Assembly (NCBI GenBank): GCA_938022935.1
Contig: CALIHL010000131.1
Location: forward strand, 1 to 56,950
Length of the DNA stretch: 56,950 nucleotides
Source: an uncultured Saprospiraceae bacterium
GTDB lineage: Bacteria; Bacteroidota; Bacteroidia; Chitinophagales; Saprospiraceae
Reading direction: 5' to 3'
The position numbers and the translations under genes were made by a program. The notes beneath the pieces are model-generated. The model worked only from the letters and a program-made list of their open reading frames with translations, had not been told where the DNA came from and searched no databases. Numbering within the stretch: the first letter of the stretch is position 1; each line of letters opens with the position of its first letter. This document shows, in pieces, positions 18,026-27,089 of the stretch.

Positions 18026-18448
18026 ATGAAGTCGATTCTCATACTTAATGGCCCTAATCTGAACTTGCTAGGTGTAAGAGAACCAGAGATATATGGTACA
18101 CAAACATTCGAACAGTTCTTTCTAAAAGTAAAGTCTGAATATCCAAATGTTGATTTAACCTACTTTCAGTCTAATCATGAAGGTGGTTTGATCGATAAGC
18201 TACAAGAAGTTGGCTTTGAGATAGACGGTATTATACTTAATCCTGGAGGTTATACGCATACGTCTATTGCTCTTGCGGACACAGTTTCTGCCATAACAAC
18301 ACCAGTTGTTGAAGTGCATATTTCTAATATTTACGAAAGGGAGGAGTTTAGACACCACTCTTATATTAAAGCTGTTGCTAAGGCTTCTATCATTGGTAAA
18401 GGCATGGATGGATATAGAGAAGCTATAGAAGTGATACTAGCTTCTTAG
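18026..18448 (+). CDS. aroQ: Type II 3-dehydroquinate dehydratase
   Basis: This enzyme converts 3-dehydroquinate to 3-dehydroshikimate in the shikimate pathway. The 140-residue protein starts with the signature ILNGPNLNLLGVREPEIYG, which holds the lid and catalytic Tyr region. It then shows FQSNHEGGLIDKLQE, ILNPGGYTHTSIALAD with the Asn and His active-site residues, and EVHISNIYEREEFRHHS. Length matches the dodecameric type II family. It follows recQ by 12 bases. Its last four bases overlap the 3' end of the opposing hypothetical gene. Confidence 0.95.
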   Translation: MKSILILNGPNLNLLGVREPEIYGTQTFEQFFLKVKSEYPNVDLTYFQSNHEGGLIDKLQEVGFEIDGIILNPGGYTHTSIALADTVSAITTPVVEVHISNIYEREEFRHHSYIKAVAKASIIGKGMDGYREAIEVILAS

Positions 18449-18972
18449 AAACGTACATCAACTATTCTGACTCTATTCTTCTTATTCATTTTCTTGATTG
18501 CTTTACTCCAGAGTTTCTTGGTAAGGTAACCGGTGAGTATGGTTGATACCCCTATAATGGCAGTATCAGTACCAAACTTATAATCAGTCTCTATAGCATC
18601 AATACTTCTGAGTCCTTCTATAGCACCCCCAAATACAAGCCATGATGTGCCGAAGGTCATGAGAGATGTGCCTACAGAATTAGCCCATGGCCGATCATAC
18701 TGAAAGTGTGTAATCTCATCTAGTTGTATAATCTGATCGTAGAAAACCAATGTGTTGTCCTCTTGTACAATCTGCATGATATCATCTGTGATCCACTCTT
18801 CGCCAAACTGTTTTAGCCTAAACTTTATAATATCACCGGCTTGGTATTTTCTTACTTTAAGAGTGTTGGCTTGTTCATACTGAAAGTATATCTGTGCGTC
18901 GACACTTAGCGTTGCAAAGAGGATAAAGCTAATAACTGATAGTCGGAGTACTTTATGACTATGATTAATCAT
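18445..18972 (-). CDS. Conserved-looking exported hypothetical protein
   Basis: A 175-residue product that I cannot assign to a family. Residues 1-26 form a signal peptide (hydrophobic LSVISFILFATLSVDAQ). The mature part has an N-terminal strand-rich portion (ANTLKVRKYQAGDIIKFRL, then DEITHFQYDRPWAN). It is followed by two hydrophobic or glycine-rich helices (SLMTFGTSWLVFGGAIEGL and AIIGVSTILTGYLTKKLW) and a strongly basic tail. Its start overlaps the rnpA stop by eight bases, so it is translationally coupled to rnpA and may be part of the rpmH-rnpA transcript. Function unknown; inner-membrane or periplasmic location is likely. Confidence 0.75.
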   Translation of the reverse strand: MINHSHKVLRLSVISFILFATLSVDAQIYFQYEQANTLKVRKYQAGDIIKFRLKQFGEEWITDDIMQIVQEDNTLVFYDQIIQLDEITHFQYDRPWANSVGTSLMTFGTSWLVFGGAIEGLRSIDAIETDYKFGTDTAIIGVSTILTGYLTKKLWSKAIKKMNKKNRVRIVDVRF

Positions 18973-19372
18973 TAGTAGAGCTGATTTTCTTGATGAGCTT
19001 TTTATTCAGCTTGACAATGGACCTCTGGATATGGTCGTATTCAGTTATGTTTTGATCCACGAGTATATACATGAGAGCATAACGCTGGGGAGTATCGACT
19101 TGCATCGTATAAGATGGTTTATTCTTACGGTATGCCTCTCTTATCCTTCGTTTGAGGAGATTGCGAGTGTGGGCTTTCTTGTGATTTCTCTTGGGAACGG
19201 TTACACCCACAGTAAAGTCATTGTGTGATTGATCTGCTTCTATCCTGATATATATCAGCTTCAGAGGGAAAACGAAGAGTGATGATCCTTGAGTAAAGAG
19301 CTGTTGTATGGTAGCTCTGGATTTTAACCGTTCGTGCTTCTGTAAAGTATAGGATGTAACAGAATCAGTCAT
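18965..19372 (-). CDS. rnpA: Ribonuclease P protein component
   Basis: RnpA is the protein subunit of RNase P, which matures tRNA 5' ends. I place the start at the ATG at 19372; an in-frame TTG three codons earlier is unlikely. The roughly 135-residue protein begins LQKHERLKSRATIQQLF, continues with FPLKLIYI and FTVGVTVPKRNHKKAHTRN, and carries the RNR-type basic signature NLLKRRIREAYRKNK. The C-terminal part YALMYILVDQNITEYDHIQRSIVKL also fits. rpmH lies 96 bases upstream on the same strand, the standard bacterial arrangement. Confidence 0.93.
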   Translation of the reverse strand: MTDSVTSYTLQKHERLKSRATIQQLFTQGSSLFVFPLKLIYIRIEADQSHNDFTVGVTVPKRNHKKAHTRNLLKRRIREAYRKNKPSYTMQVDTPQRYALMYILVDQNITEYDHIQRSIVKLNKKLIKKISSTND

Positions 19373-19468
19373 TGTCACCAAAGAAAAGAATATTATCCTA
19401 AGTGATAGACCTTAAGTTTGATGATAGTAAATATAAAGGGTGATGGAGAACTGTTAAGGAGAAGGTCC

Positions 19469-19624
19469 TTACTTAGTGTATTTCTCGTCAGAGACAGTCA
19501 GCTTCTTACGGCCTTTCGCTCTTCTGCTTGCTAATACAGAACGACCACTTTTATCGCTCATACGGCTTCTGAAGCCGTGTTTGTTAGCTCTCTTTCTATT
19601 AGAAGGTTGAAATGTACGTTTCAT
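19469..19624 (-). CDS. rpmH: 50S ribosomal protein L34
   Basis: A short gene of 51 codons plus TAA. Translation from the ATG at 19624 gives [20 protein letters not shown], then [21 protein letters not shown] and a short tail ending EKYTK, which is the canonical L34 sequence. It belongs to the large ribosomal subunit. It is directly upstream of rnpA in the classic rpmH-rnpA order; dnaA and yidC are not in the window. The following gap of 96 bases probably carries the start region of rnpA only. Confidence 0.96.
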   Translation of the reverse strand: MKRTFQPSNRKRANKHGFRSRMSDKSGRSVLASRRAKGRKKLTVSDEKYTK

Positions 19625-19703
19625 AGCGAAAATCCTTATTTACAAATGGAGCGCAAAGATAGTCCTATAATCCTTTGCCTCCAAGCTTATGATCTCTAAA
19701 ATA

Positions 19704-21308
19704 TTAATTATTCATCTGAACGAGGAACTCCTCGTTGGTCTTCGTCCCCAGCATATGCTTGCGTAAGAACTCCATAGCTTCATCTGCCTTCATATCTGCT
19801 AAGTGCTTACGTAGGATAAACATACGCTTCAACATAGCTTCTTCTAACAACAACTCTTCACGGCGAGTACTAGATCTCGTCAAGTCAATAGAAGGATACA
19901 ATCTCTTGTTAGCCAATGTTCTATCCAGCTGAAGCTCCATGTTACCAGTACCCTTGAATTCTTCAAAGATTACTTCGTCCATTCTTGAGCCTGTATCTGT
20001 AAGAGCAGTTGCAAGTATGGTTAAAGAACCACCGTTTTCTATGTTTCTCGCAGCACCAAAGAACTTTTTAGGCTTCTGAAGAGCGTTAGCCTCTACACCA
20101 CCAGAAAGTACTTTGCCACTTGCAGGTGCCACAGTGTTATATGCTCTTGCGAGTCTTGTTATAGAGTCCAGTAGTATCACCACGTCATGGTTACATTCTA
20201 CCAGTCTCTTTGCTTTTTCGATTGCTATGTTAGCTACACGAACGTGATTGTCAGCTGGTTCATCAAATGTTGATGAGATAACTTCAGCGCGAACACTTCT
20301 TTTCATATCTGTCACCTCCTCTGGGCGCTCATCGATCAATAAGACGATGAGGTAACACTCAGGGTGATTAGCTGCTATGGCGTTGGCAACATCCTTTAGT
20401 AAGAAGGTCTTTCCCGTCTTAGGCTGCGCCACGATTAGTCCTCTCTGACCTTTACCGATCGGAGCGAACAAGTCGATCATTCTATTACCATAATCCTTAC
20501 CATCTGTCCTTGAAGTCAATGTGAACTTCTCAGTTGGGAACAATGGCGTTAGATAATCAAAAGGAACTCTATCTCTGATATCGCTTGGCTCTAAGCCATT
20601 GATATACGATACTTTAAGTAACGCGAAGTACTTCTCACCTTCTTTAGGAGGTCTGATCGCACCTTGTACAGTATCACCTGTCTTCAACCCAAATAATCTT
20701 ATTTGCGACGGCGATACATATATATCATCTGGAGATGTCAAGTAGTTATAGTCACTTGAGCGTAAGAAACCATATCCATCCGGCATCATCTCAAGGATAC
20801 CTTGACCCTCGATCATGCCTTCTAACTCTACGTTAAACTTCTTTTTCTTCTCTTGCTTAGGCTCTCTCTTGTCGCGGCCACGATTATCTCTATTATCACG
20901 ATTTCTATCGCGATCGTTTCTATCTCTTCCTCTGTTATCTCTATTGTCACCTCTGTTGTCCGATCTTTCTGACTTCTCAGGTTTGGACTCTTGTGCTTCT
21001 GGTTCAGCCTCTTTGACTTCTTCTTTCGTTCCAGCTACAACTTCCTCTTCTTTAGGCTCGTCCTTCTTCGGAGCTCTCTTAGCTCTTGGTTTCGTTTCTT
21101 TTTTCTCAGCAGCACGGCCTCTCTTTGGCTTCTCTTCTTTAGGAGCCTCTTTCTTTTCTGCAGACTTGCCTGCTATTGCTTGCTCATCTAGTATCTTATA
21201 GATAAGATCTTGCTTGCTTAACTTCTTGTATGATTTCATCTCAAGAGATTCAGCTAAGTCTCTTAACTCAGGGACAAGCATTTCATTTAATTGCAAAATG
21301 TCGTACAT
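19704..21308 (-). CDS. rho: Transcription termination factor Rho with a long charged insertion
   Basis: Rho is the hexameric RNA helicase that ends transcription at non-intrinsic sites. The 534-residue product has an N-terminal Rho-N helical domain (1-45). A low-complexity insertion follows (about 47-157), first Lys/Glu/Pro-rich and then Arg/Asp/Asn-rich with repeated DNRGRDR-like units. The RNA-binding cold-shock-like domain spans 161-235 and the ATPase core starts near 260. Walker A is QPKTGKT at 295-301, Walker B is [16 protein letters not shown], and the Q- and R-loops lie in [21 protein letters not shown]. Long insertions of this type are known in Bacteroidota Rho and are thought to add RNA binding. 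The 215-base upstream region is shared with divergent serS. Confidence 0.95.
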   Translation of the reverse strand: MYDILQLNEMLVPELRDLAESLEMKSYKKLSKQDLIYKILDEQAIAGKSAEKKEAPKEEKPKRGRAAEKKETKPRAKRAPKKDEPKEEEVVAGTKEEVKEAEPEAQESKPEKSERSDNRGDNRDNRGRDRNDRDRNRDNRDNRGRDKREPKQEKKKKFNVELEGMIEGQGILEMMPDGYGFLRSSDYNYLTSPDDIYVSPSQIRLFGLKTGDTVQGAIRPPKEGEKYFALLKVSYINGLEPSDIRDRVPFDYLTPLFPTEKFTLTSRTDGKDYGNRMIDLFAPIGKGQRGLIVAQPKTGKTFLLKDVANAIAANHPECYLIVLLIDERPEEVTDMKRSVRAEVISSTFDEPADNHVRVANIAIEKAKRLVECNHDVVILLDSITRLARAYNTVAPASGKVLSGGVEANALQKPKKFFGAARNIENGGSLTILATALTDTGSRMDEVIFEEFKGTGNMELQLDRTLANKRLYPSIDLTRSSTRREELLLEEAMLKRMFILRKHLADMKADEAMEFLRKHMLGTKTNEEFLVQMNN

Positions 21309-21523
21309 AATAGATCGTAAAGGGTAGTGATAAATACTAAAATGTTGGGTAATTGGGCGACGTAACTTTTATTTAATCGCCTTTCTGTGGGAGAGAACTT
21401 AATTCGGAGGAATAAAGAATCTTTACCTGAACAGATAAATTCGACGCAAAAATACACTTAAATTCCGAACTCGGAAATATCATATTCAAATAATATAGTG
21501 ACCTTTGGTGTCAAGTTGAAGAT

Positions 21524-22801
21524 ATGCTAACACTTAACTACATTAAAGACAACAAAGAGGCCATAGTTAAAGGCCTGAAAACCAGGAACTTCAGTGATGA
21601 AGCCATCCAGGTGATTGATCAGATCGCAGAACTCGATGTCAAGCGTAAATCCAACCAAGCCAGTTTGGACGCATGTCTTGCAGAAGTCAATTTGATTTCG
21701 AAAGAGATAGGCAAACTGTACCAATCGGGTCAAGCCAATGAGGCGGAAGCAGCTAAGGCAAAGGTAGCGACAATCAAGCAGCGTTCTAAGGTGCTTGATG
21801 AGGAGCAGCAGAGCATCGCATCTCAACTCGATGAGCTTTTATTGTCTATACCTAACGTGCCACATCCATCTGTGCCAGCTGGCAATACTGATGAAGATAA
21901 TGTAGTGGTTACACCATGGACTTCAGAGGTGATGCCTTTGGATGGAGGGCTGCCGCACTGGGAGCTTGCTAAGAAGTATAACCTAATAGATTTTGAGGCT
22001 GGGGTGAAGATAACAGGTTCAGGTTTTCCATTGTTTAGAGGAAAAGGCGCACGATTAGAAAGAGCGTTGATCAACTTCTTTTTGGATGAAGCTACAGCTG
22101 CTGGATATGAGGAGATTATCCCTCCACTCTTGGTAAATGCTGATTCTGCGCGTGCTACGGGTCAACTACCTGATAAAGAAGGGCAGATGTATTACGCTGA
22201 GAAGGATGACCTCTATCTGATACCTACAGCTGAAGTACCTGTGACTAATATCTATAGAGACGTCATATTAAAGGAGTCTGATATGCCGATAAAGCTAACA
22301 GGCTACACTCCATGCTTCAGAAGAGAAGCTGGATCCTATGGCGCAGATGTGAAGGGGTTGAATAGAGTGCACCAATTTGATAAAGTAGAGATTGTTCAGA
22401 TCTCTCATCCTGATAAATCGTACCAAGTCTTAGATGATATGGTAGAGCATGTCAAAGGACTTTTAGCAAAATTGGAACTGCCATATAGGATATTGCGTTT
22501 ATGTGGTGGAGACTTGGGGTTTACCTCCGCTTTGACATTTGATTTTGAAGTGTATAGTGCTGCACAAGATCGCTGGCTTGAAGTAAGCTCAGTATCTAAC
22601 TTTGAGACATATCAGGCTAACAGGCTGAAGCTCAGATACAGAGATGCAGATGGCAAGAAGCACTTAGCACATACACTCAATGGTAGCGCGTTGGCTTTAG
22701 CCAGGATCGTTGCAGCCATATTGGAGAACAATCAAGTTGAAGATGGGATTAAGATGCCCAAGGCACTTGTGCCATACACAAGATTTGAATTGATTAATTA
22801 G
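21524..22801 (+). CDS. serS: Serine-tRNA ligase
   Basis: This enzyme charges tRNA-Ser. The 425-residue protein has the N-terminal coiled-coil arm (about 25-105) and the class II catalytic core. Motif 1 is near GKGARLERALINFFLDEA, motif 2 is TPCFRREAGSYGADVKGLNRVHQFDKVE, and motif 3 is HTLNGSALALARIVAAILENNQ. The start gives MLTLNYIKDNKEAIVKGL, the normal SerRS beginning. It is transcribed away from rho. The metallopeptidase gene follows after 15 bases. Confidence 0.96.
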   Translation: MLTLNYIKDNKEAIVKGLKTRNFSDEAIQVIDQIAELDVKRKSNQASLDACLAEVNLISKEIGKLYQSGQANEAEAAKAKVATIKQRSKVLDEEQQSIASQLDELLLSIPNVPHPSVPAGNTDEDNVVVTPWTSEVMPLDGGLPHWELAKKYNLIDFEAGVKITGSGFPLFRGKGARLERALINFFLDEATAAGYEEIIPPLLVNADSARATGQLPDKEGQMYYAEKDDLYLIPTAEVPVTNIYRDVILKESDMPIKLTGYTPCFRREAGSYGADVKGLNRVHQFDKVEIVQISHPDKSYQVLDDMVEHVKGLLAKLELPYRILRLCGGDLGFTSALTFDFEVYSAAQDRWLEVSSVSNFETYQANRLKLRYRDADGKKHLAHTLNGSALALARIVAAILENNQVEDGIKMPKALVPYTRFELIN

Positions 22802-22816
22802 TAAATTTTTACAATC

Positions 22817-23509
22817 ATGATGGGATATTATTTGATTATTGGTGTCGCAACTCTTGCTGGAGCGCTCATCAGTGGTCGTCTTAAAAGCAAGTTTAAGAAG
22901 TACAGTCAAGTGCCAACGAGCTCTGGGAAAACAGGAGCAGAGGTAGCTAAAGACATGTTGAGCCACTACGGTATCAGCGATGTGCAAGTAAGAGAAGGTA
23001 AAGGGTTTTTGTCGGATCACTACAATCCACTCAAGAAGATTATCACTTTAAGTCCTGAAGTATACCGAGGTAGACATGTAGCAGCTGCTGCAGTATCTGC
23101 TCACGAATGTGGACACGCAGTGCAGCACGCTGAAGCTTATCAGATGTTGAAGGTTAGATCTGCGTTGGTACCTGCCGTGCAGGCTTCGTCAAAGATGCAA
23201 CAGTTCTTATTTATGGGATTCATCTTTGGCATGGGAGCAGGAGCTGGTATGATTGGTAATTTTATGATGCTTGCCTTGGTAGCGACTTTTGGTATGGCAG
23301 CATTGTTTTCATTGATTACACTGCCTGTAGAATTTGACGCAAGTCGAAGAGCACTTGTCTGGTTGGACAATACAGGAACAACGCAAGGCGCAGAATATGA
23401 CGGTGCGAAAGATGCACTGTGGTGGGCGGCTATGACATACGTAGCAGGCGCTTTGTCAGCACTTGTTATGTTCTTATACTTCTTGCTTACATTCTTGGGT
23501 AACGATTAA
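22817..23509 (+). CDS. YugP-type membrane zinc metallopeptidase
   Basis: A 230-residue protein of the YugP/DUF2 zinc metallopeptidase family. A first transmembrane segment lies at about residues 3-20, then LSDHYNPLKKIITLSPEVYRG, and the zinc site SAHECGHAVQHAE (HExxH) near residue 98. Hydrophobic segments occur near 135-160 and 200-225. FDASRRALVWLDNTG includes a conserved Asp and Arg that follow the second membrane segment. It probably cleaves membrane or membrane-proximal proteins; the substrate is unknown. It lies 15 bases after serS and is followed by a good bidirectional terminator. Confidence 0.9.
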   Translation: MMGYYLIIGVATLAGALISGRLKSKFKKYSQVPTSSGKTGAEVAKDMLSHYGISDVQVREGKGFLSDHYNPLKKIITLSPEVYRGRHVAAAAVSAHECGHAVQHAEAYQMLKVRSALVPAVQASSKMQQFLFMGFIFGMGAGAGMIGNFMMLALVATFGMAALFSLITLPVEFDASRRALVWLDNTGTTQGAEYDGAKDALWWAAMTYVAGALSALVMFLYFLLTFLGND

Positions 23510-23535
23510 TACAGCAATTAGAAAACATATATATT

Positions 23536-23570
23536 AAGGGTCATTCAAGTCATTGGATGACCCTTTCTTT
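23536..23570. terminator. Intrinsic terminator between convergent genes
   Basis: Nine-base stem AAGGGTCAT/ATGACCCTT with a 12-base loop, followed by TTTCTTT on the plus strand and preceded by AT-rich sequence on the other. It ends the serS-metallopeptidase transcript and may also serve the opposing gene. Confidence 0.8.
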
Positions 23571-25110
23571 ATGATTGTTGAGTTATTAAGATCATGCCTT
23601 TCATCGTATCCTGACGATTTATTTTAGCGGTAACCCAGCTCAGAATATCAAGATATAAGAAGGATCGCAGCTCATATGGATCTTTATAGATCACTTCTAG
23701 GTCTGTTTTGAAATCCTGCAATACTTCTAGTCGGTCGGAGATGCCGACATTTTGAATTTTCTTGAAAAATTGTAGAGACCGCAGTTGTAACTTATTCTGG
23801 ATCTTTGTCTTCTTAAAGTGAGCATCCACTGTTCTTACTAAGTAGGGAAGCAGCTCCATATTGTCTAAATCATAATGTGCCATCAAGAAGACAAATCGAC
23901 TATAAGATTGGATATCTTCTCTAAAGTCTTCGATGTCGTCATTGATGATTCTAGAGATATAGTTTATTGCCTTGCCCGGCTGATTGTTGCCCAAGTACAT
24001 CCAAGCGATCTTATAGTAGAACACCATCAACCTATGAGGTGCGATCCGCTCCTTGTATAGCTTGATTCTCCTCAGCGTTCTCGGGATGAGGGATAGACCT
24101 TCCTTAAAGGTGCCTTCTAAAAAGTGAACATTGAGTCGCGCCCAGTGCACATATAAGAATGAAAATATTTTAGAATTTTCGTTGAACTTAGCATAGTTGC
24201 TTTTTCTAAAGTGTTCCAATTCTGCTAAGTGTGATTTTAATTTGTCTATATCTTTTAGGTTGAAACTTGCCGTAAGGATGTAGTGATAACCTCTCATAAA
24301 GAGGTCTTTATCTAATAATTTGAGATCATCGTTCTTATAAAATATATCAACCCACTTGATTGAGTATTCATAACACTTTTGAAAGTCTAAGAGTATATAA
24401 TAGTACCATACATAGCACTGATTGAGATAAACATTCTCCGGATATCCCAAGTCATCTTCCTTGATACTGGGTAGACGCTTCTTGAAGTATTGGATCACTT
24501 CGACCCGTTCTTTGTCATTCTTGACATGACTATTGCGTATATAGTAACTATGGAGATTGACACGCAGATTAGAAAGAGATATAGTGTTATCAACTTTCTT
24601 AATTGTGATACTGGCCTCCTTAGTCAAGGCATCGTTTTTTACAGGACCAGTATTAGTGATGTGTCGTGACTCTATGACTTTTTGAAACTCTATAATCTCC
24701 AAGGTTAGGATATCAAGCTCTTCTTTTTCAGACATCTTCTTTGCACGCTGGAGTAACTTTAGGGATTGGAGATAAAGACCTTTGCCATAAAGTACATGTG
24801 CAAAGTCGATGTGCTCTCGGATTTCGATCGACTTCATTCTACCTATAGATATCATCCTAAGGCTGATTAGGATCTGACTATATAGATGTCTCTTTAGATT
24901 GCTGAGTTGGGTTTTTTTAATATTGTCTAATCTTTCGGTCAATTTGGATTCATCCAAGACAGACATCTTATCCAAAACATCAAATAGCTGAATAAATTTC
25001 AAAGATTCATCACCCTGTACTCTCTTAGCGTACAACTTAAAGTTGCGCTTGTCAGCCTTAGTCATTGACTTTATCAGCTTGAATAGAGCACTAGAATTGG
25101 ATATTGGCAT
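23569..25110 (-). CDS. Large helical protein of unknown function, TPR-like
   Basis: A 513-residue product I cannot name. It has no signal peptide or membrane segment. The sequence is nearly all alpha-helical with many Leu/Tyr/Lys, and contains degenerate helical-pair repeats such as DFAHVLYGKGLYLQSLKLLQRAKKM and KIAWMYLGNNQPGKAINYIS that look like tetratricopeptide units. The start MPISNSSALFKLIKSMTKADKRNFKLYAKR is a recurrent opening of Bacteroidota cytosolic TPR proteins from memory. It stands alone, convergent to the metallopeptidase and divergent from the PII gene 149 bases away. Role: probably protein-protein scaffolding, unproven. Confidence 0.75.
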   Translation of the reverse strand: MPISNSSALFKLIKSMTKADKRNFKLYAKRVQGDESLKFIQLFDVLDKMSVLDESKLTERLDNIKKTQLSNLKRHLYSQILISLRMISIGRMKSIEIREHIDFAHVLYGKGLYLQSLKLLQRAKKMSEKEELDILTLEIIEFQKVIESRHITNTGPVKNDALTKEASITIKKVDNTISLSNLRVNLHSYYIRNSHVKNDKERVEVIQYFKKRLPSIKEDDLGYPENVYLNQCYVWYYYILLDFQKCYEYSIKWVDIFYKNDDLKLLDKDLFMRGYHYILTASFNLKDIDKLKSHLAELEHFRKSNYAKFNENSKIFSFLYVHWARLNVHFLEGTFKEGLSLIPRTLRRIKLYKERIAPHRLMVFYYKIAWMYLGNNQPGKAINYISRIINDDIEDFREDIQSYSRFVFLMAHYDLDNMELLPYLVRTVDAHFKKTKIQNKLQLRSLQFFKKIQNVGISDRLEVLQDFKTDLEVIYKDPYELRSFLYLDILSWVTAKINRQDTMKGMILITQQS

Positions 25111-25259
25111 AACAATGCGAATATAATTATATCGCTGATAATCAGAGAGTTAGTCTATGCTAATATGCTGGTACGCATAACAAAGCTCCTCCAATACTGC
25201 CTTTTCGCAGCCTGCTTCCTGCTTTATCATTGCAGCTCAATCAACATGAATAGTCAATT

Positions 25260-25598
25260 ATGAAAAAGATCGAAGCTATTGTGAGGTTCTCAAAGTTTGA
25301 GGATGTCAAAGAAGCCTTAGAAGCGATAGGTGTGAACTTCTTCACCTATCTCGAAGTCAATGGTCACGGAAAACAAAAAGGAGATTCTGTAACCTATCGA
25401 GGGTCTGTTTATGACTCAGGAGATATCCCAAGGGTTAAAATCGAAATCGTCATTCCAAATGAAAAAGCGAAAGATGTCATCAACGCAATTATAGATAATG
25501 GAAAGACTGGAAAGATAGGAGACGGAAAAATCATCGTTACGAGCGTTGAGGAGTTTTATAGAATCAGGACTGGGGAAGAAGGAAACTCAGCTTTGTAA
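25260..25598 (+). CDS. glnK: Nitrogen regulatory protein P-II
   Basis: A 112-residue PII trimer subunit that senses 2-oxoglutarate and ATP/ADP and gates the ammonium channel. The T-loop region GHGKQKGDSVTYRGSVYD carries Tyr at position 51, the uridylylation site of GlnB/GlnK proteins. The B-loop TGKIGDGKI and C-loop RIRTGE are intact. The start MKKIEAIVRFSKFEDVKEAL is the standard PII start. The amt gene begins 20 bases after the stop, the conserved glnK-amtB pair, which supports the GlnK name over GlnB. Confidence 0.93.
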   Translation: MKKIEAIVRFSKFEDVKEALEAIGVNFFTYLEVNGHGKQKGDSVTYRGSVYDSGDIPRVKIEIVIPNEKAKDVINAIIDNGKTGKIGDGKIIVTSVEEFYRIRTGEEGNSAL

Positions 25599-25618
25599 AA
25601 TCAAAATAGAAAATCGAA

Positions 25619-26896
25619 ATGGAAAATATAGGATTAGTATTATTTCAGGTAAGTCCTGAAGATGCATTAGCTGCGGCTAACAATGCAATGTTCACGGTCA
25701 ACAACTTGTGGATATTGATATCTGCAGTTTTGGTATTTATAATGCACTTAGGCTTCTCAGCATTGGAAGCTGGTTTTGTTAGGAAGAAAAATGTTGTAAA
25801 CATTCTTTTTAAGAATGCCATGATTATTTGTATTGGTTTATTGACTTATGCCCTTTGTGGATTCAACCTTATGTATCCTGGTTTTGAAGAGGGAAGTTCA
25901 GGCTATTTTGGCTTTGCAGGGTTTGGATTACCATTACCTGATGGTGCTGCCGGATTGATAGAATATGCAGATGGGGCTTATAGCTATTATGCAGACTTTA
26001 TCTTTCAAGCTATGTTCGCTGCTACAGGTGCTACTATTGTATCGGGAGCTGTAGCAGAGCGTATCAAGCTCTCCTCTTTCTTGATCTTTGCTACTTTATT
26101 TGTGGCCATCTCATATCCTATAACTGGAGCTTGGAAGTGGGGTGGAGGCTGGTTAGATGCTGCTGGATTTTATGATTTTGCAGGATCTACAATCGTTCAC
26201 TCTGTAGGTGGATGGGCTGCACTTGCTGGACTAATTCTTTTAGGCCCCAGAACTGGAAAGTATACTTCTAAAGGTATCAGACCGATCACTGGACACAGTA
26301 TGCCACTGGCTGCGATAGGGGTGTTCTTATTATGGTTTGGCTGGTTCGGATTTAACGGTGGTTCTGTTTTGAGTGCAGATGCTGGACTAGTTTCACTCGT
26401 GTTTGTGACAACCTCGTTAGCTGCAGCCGCTGGGGGTATTGGTGCATTTGTGACGAGTTATTTTATAACTAAAACACACGATTTATCAATGGTACTTAAC
26501 GGTATCTTAGGTGGACTTGTAGGTATCACGGCGGGTGCTGATGTTATACCCGTGAGCTCATCGATTTTAGTAGGTCTTATAGCGGGTATCATTATACCGA
26601 TTGCTGTAACAGCTTTTGATAAAGCTAAGCTTGATGATCCTGTAGGAGCTACTTCAGTACACCTTGTATGTGGTATCTGGGGCACACTTGCTGTTGCCAT
26701 CTTCGGTAACTGTGATGAAGGTGTTGGCACATTTGCAGCTCAGCTCAAAGGCATCCTTGCCATGGGAGCATTCACATTCGTATTTGCTTTTGCTTTGTTC
26801 TTTATTATCAAGGTGACTCTAGGTCTAAGAGTAAGCGAAGAAGAAGAAGAAAAAGGGTTGGATATGTTCGAGCATAGTATGCGCGCATATTCATAA
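25619..26896 (+). CDS. amt: Ammonium transporter (Amt/MEP/Rh family)
   Basis: A 425-residue membrane channel for ammonium with about 11 hydrophobic spans. Family blocks are visible: the N-terminal part ISAVLVFIMHLGFSALEAGFVRKKN, GATIVSGAVAERIKLSSF, the first pore His in STIVHSVGGWAALAGL, LWFGWFGFNGGS, and the second pore His in GATSVHLVCGIWGTLAV. The C-terminal cytosolic tail (from about 400) would contact PII. It lies 20 bases after glnK and is followed by a terminator hairpin at 26903, so glnK-amt is a two-gene unit with the porin gene behind it. Confidence 0.95.
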   Translation: MENIGLVLFQVSPEDALAAANNAMFTVNNLWILISAVLVFIMHLGFSALEAGFVRKKNVVNILFKNAMIICIGLLTYALCGFNLMYPGFEEGSSGYFGFAGFGLPLPDGAAGLIEYADGAYSYYADFIFQAMFAATGATIVSGAVAERIKLSSFLIFATLFVAISYPITGAWKWGGGWLDAAGFYDFAGSTIVHSVGGWAALAGLILLGPRTGKYTSKGIRPITGHSMPLAAIGVFLLWFGWFGFNGGSVLSADAGLVSLVFVTTSLAAAAGGIGAFVTSYFITKTHDLSMVLNGILGGLVGITAGADVIPVSSSILVGLIAGIIIPIAVTAFDKAKLDDPVGATSVHLVCGIWGTLAVAIFGNCDEGVGTFAAQLKGILAMGAFTFVFAFALFFIIKVTLGLRVSEEEEEKGLDMFEHSMRAYS

Positions 26897-26902
26897 AAAT
26901 AG

Positions 26903-26933
26903 AAAAAGCGCTCAGTGAAGTGAACGCTTTTTT
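26903..26933 (+). terminator. Intrinsic terminator after amt
   Basis: Stem AAAAAGCG/CGCTTTTT with a few extra pairs inside (one mismatch) and a GTGAAG loop, followed by a run of T. It begins seven bases after the amt stop codon. Confidence 0.82.
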
Positions 26934-27089
26934 AATTACAAAAACCGAGGACAAGCCTCTGATTTTCATACGACTTAATTGCAATATAGAGATTTCTCTT
27001 CTATTGTGATAAATGATGCTATGTATATGAAGAAGTCCTTGAGATTAATCATTTCAATAACTAAATACAATTTTTTAAATAATCGCGTT

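Noticed and set aside
19469-21523. Possible replication origin near rpmH-rnpA
   Set aside because: No dnaA gene and no cluster of DnaA boxes (TTATCCACA) was seen; the rpmH-rnpA pair alone is not enough.
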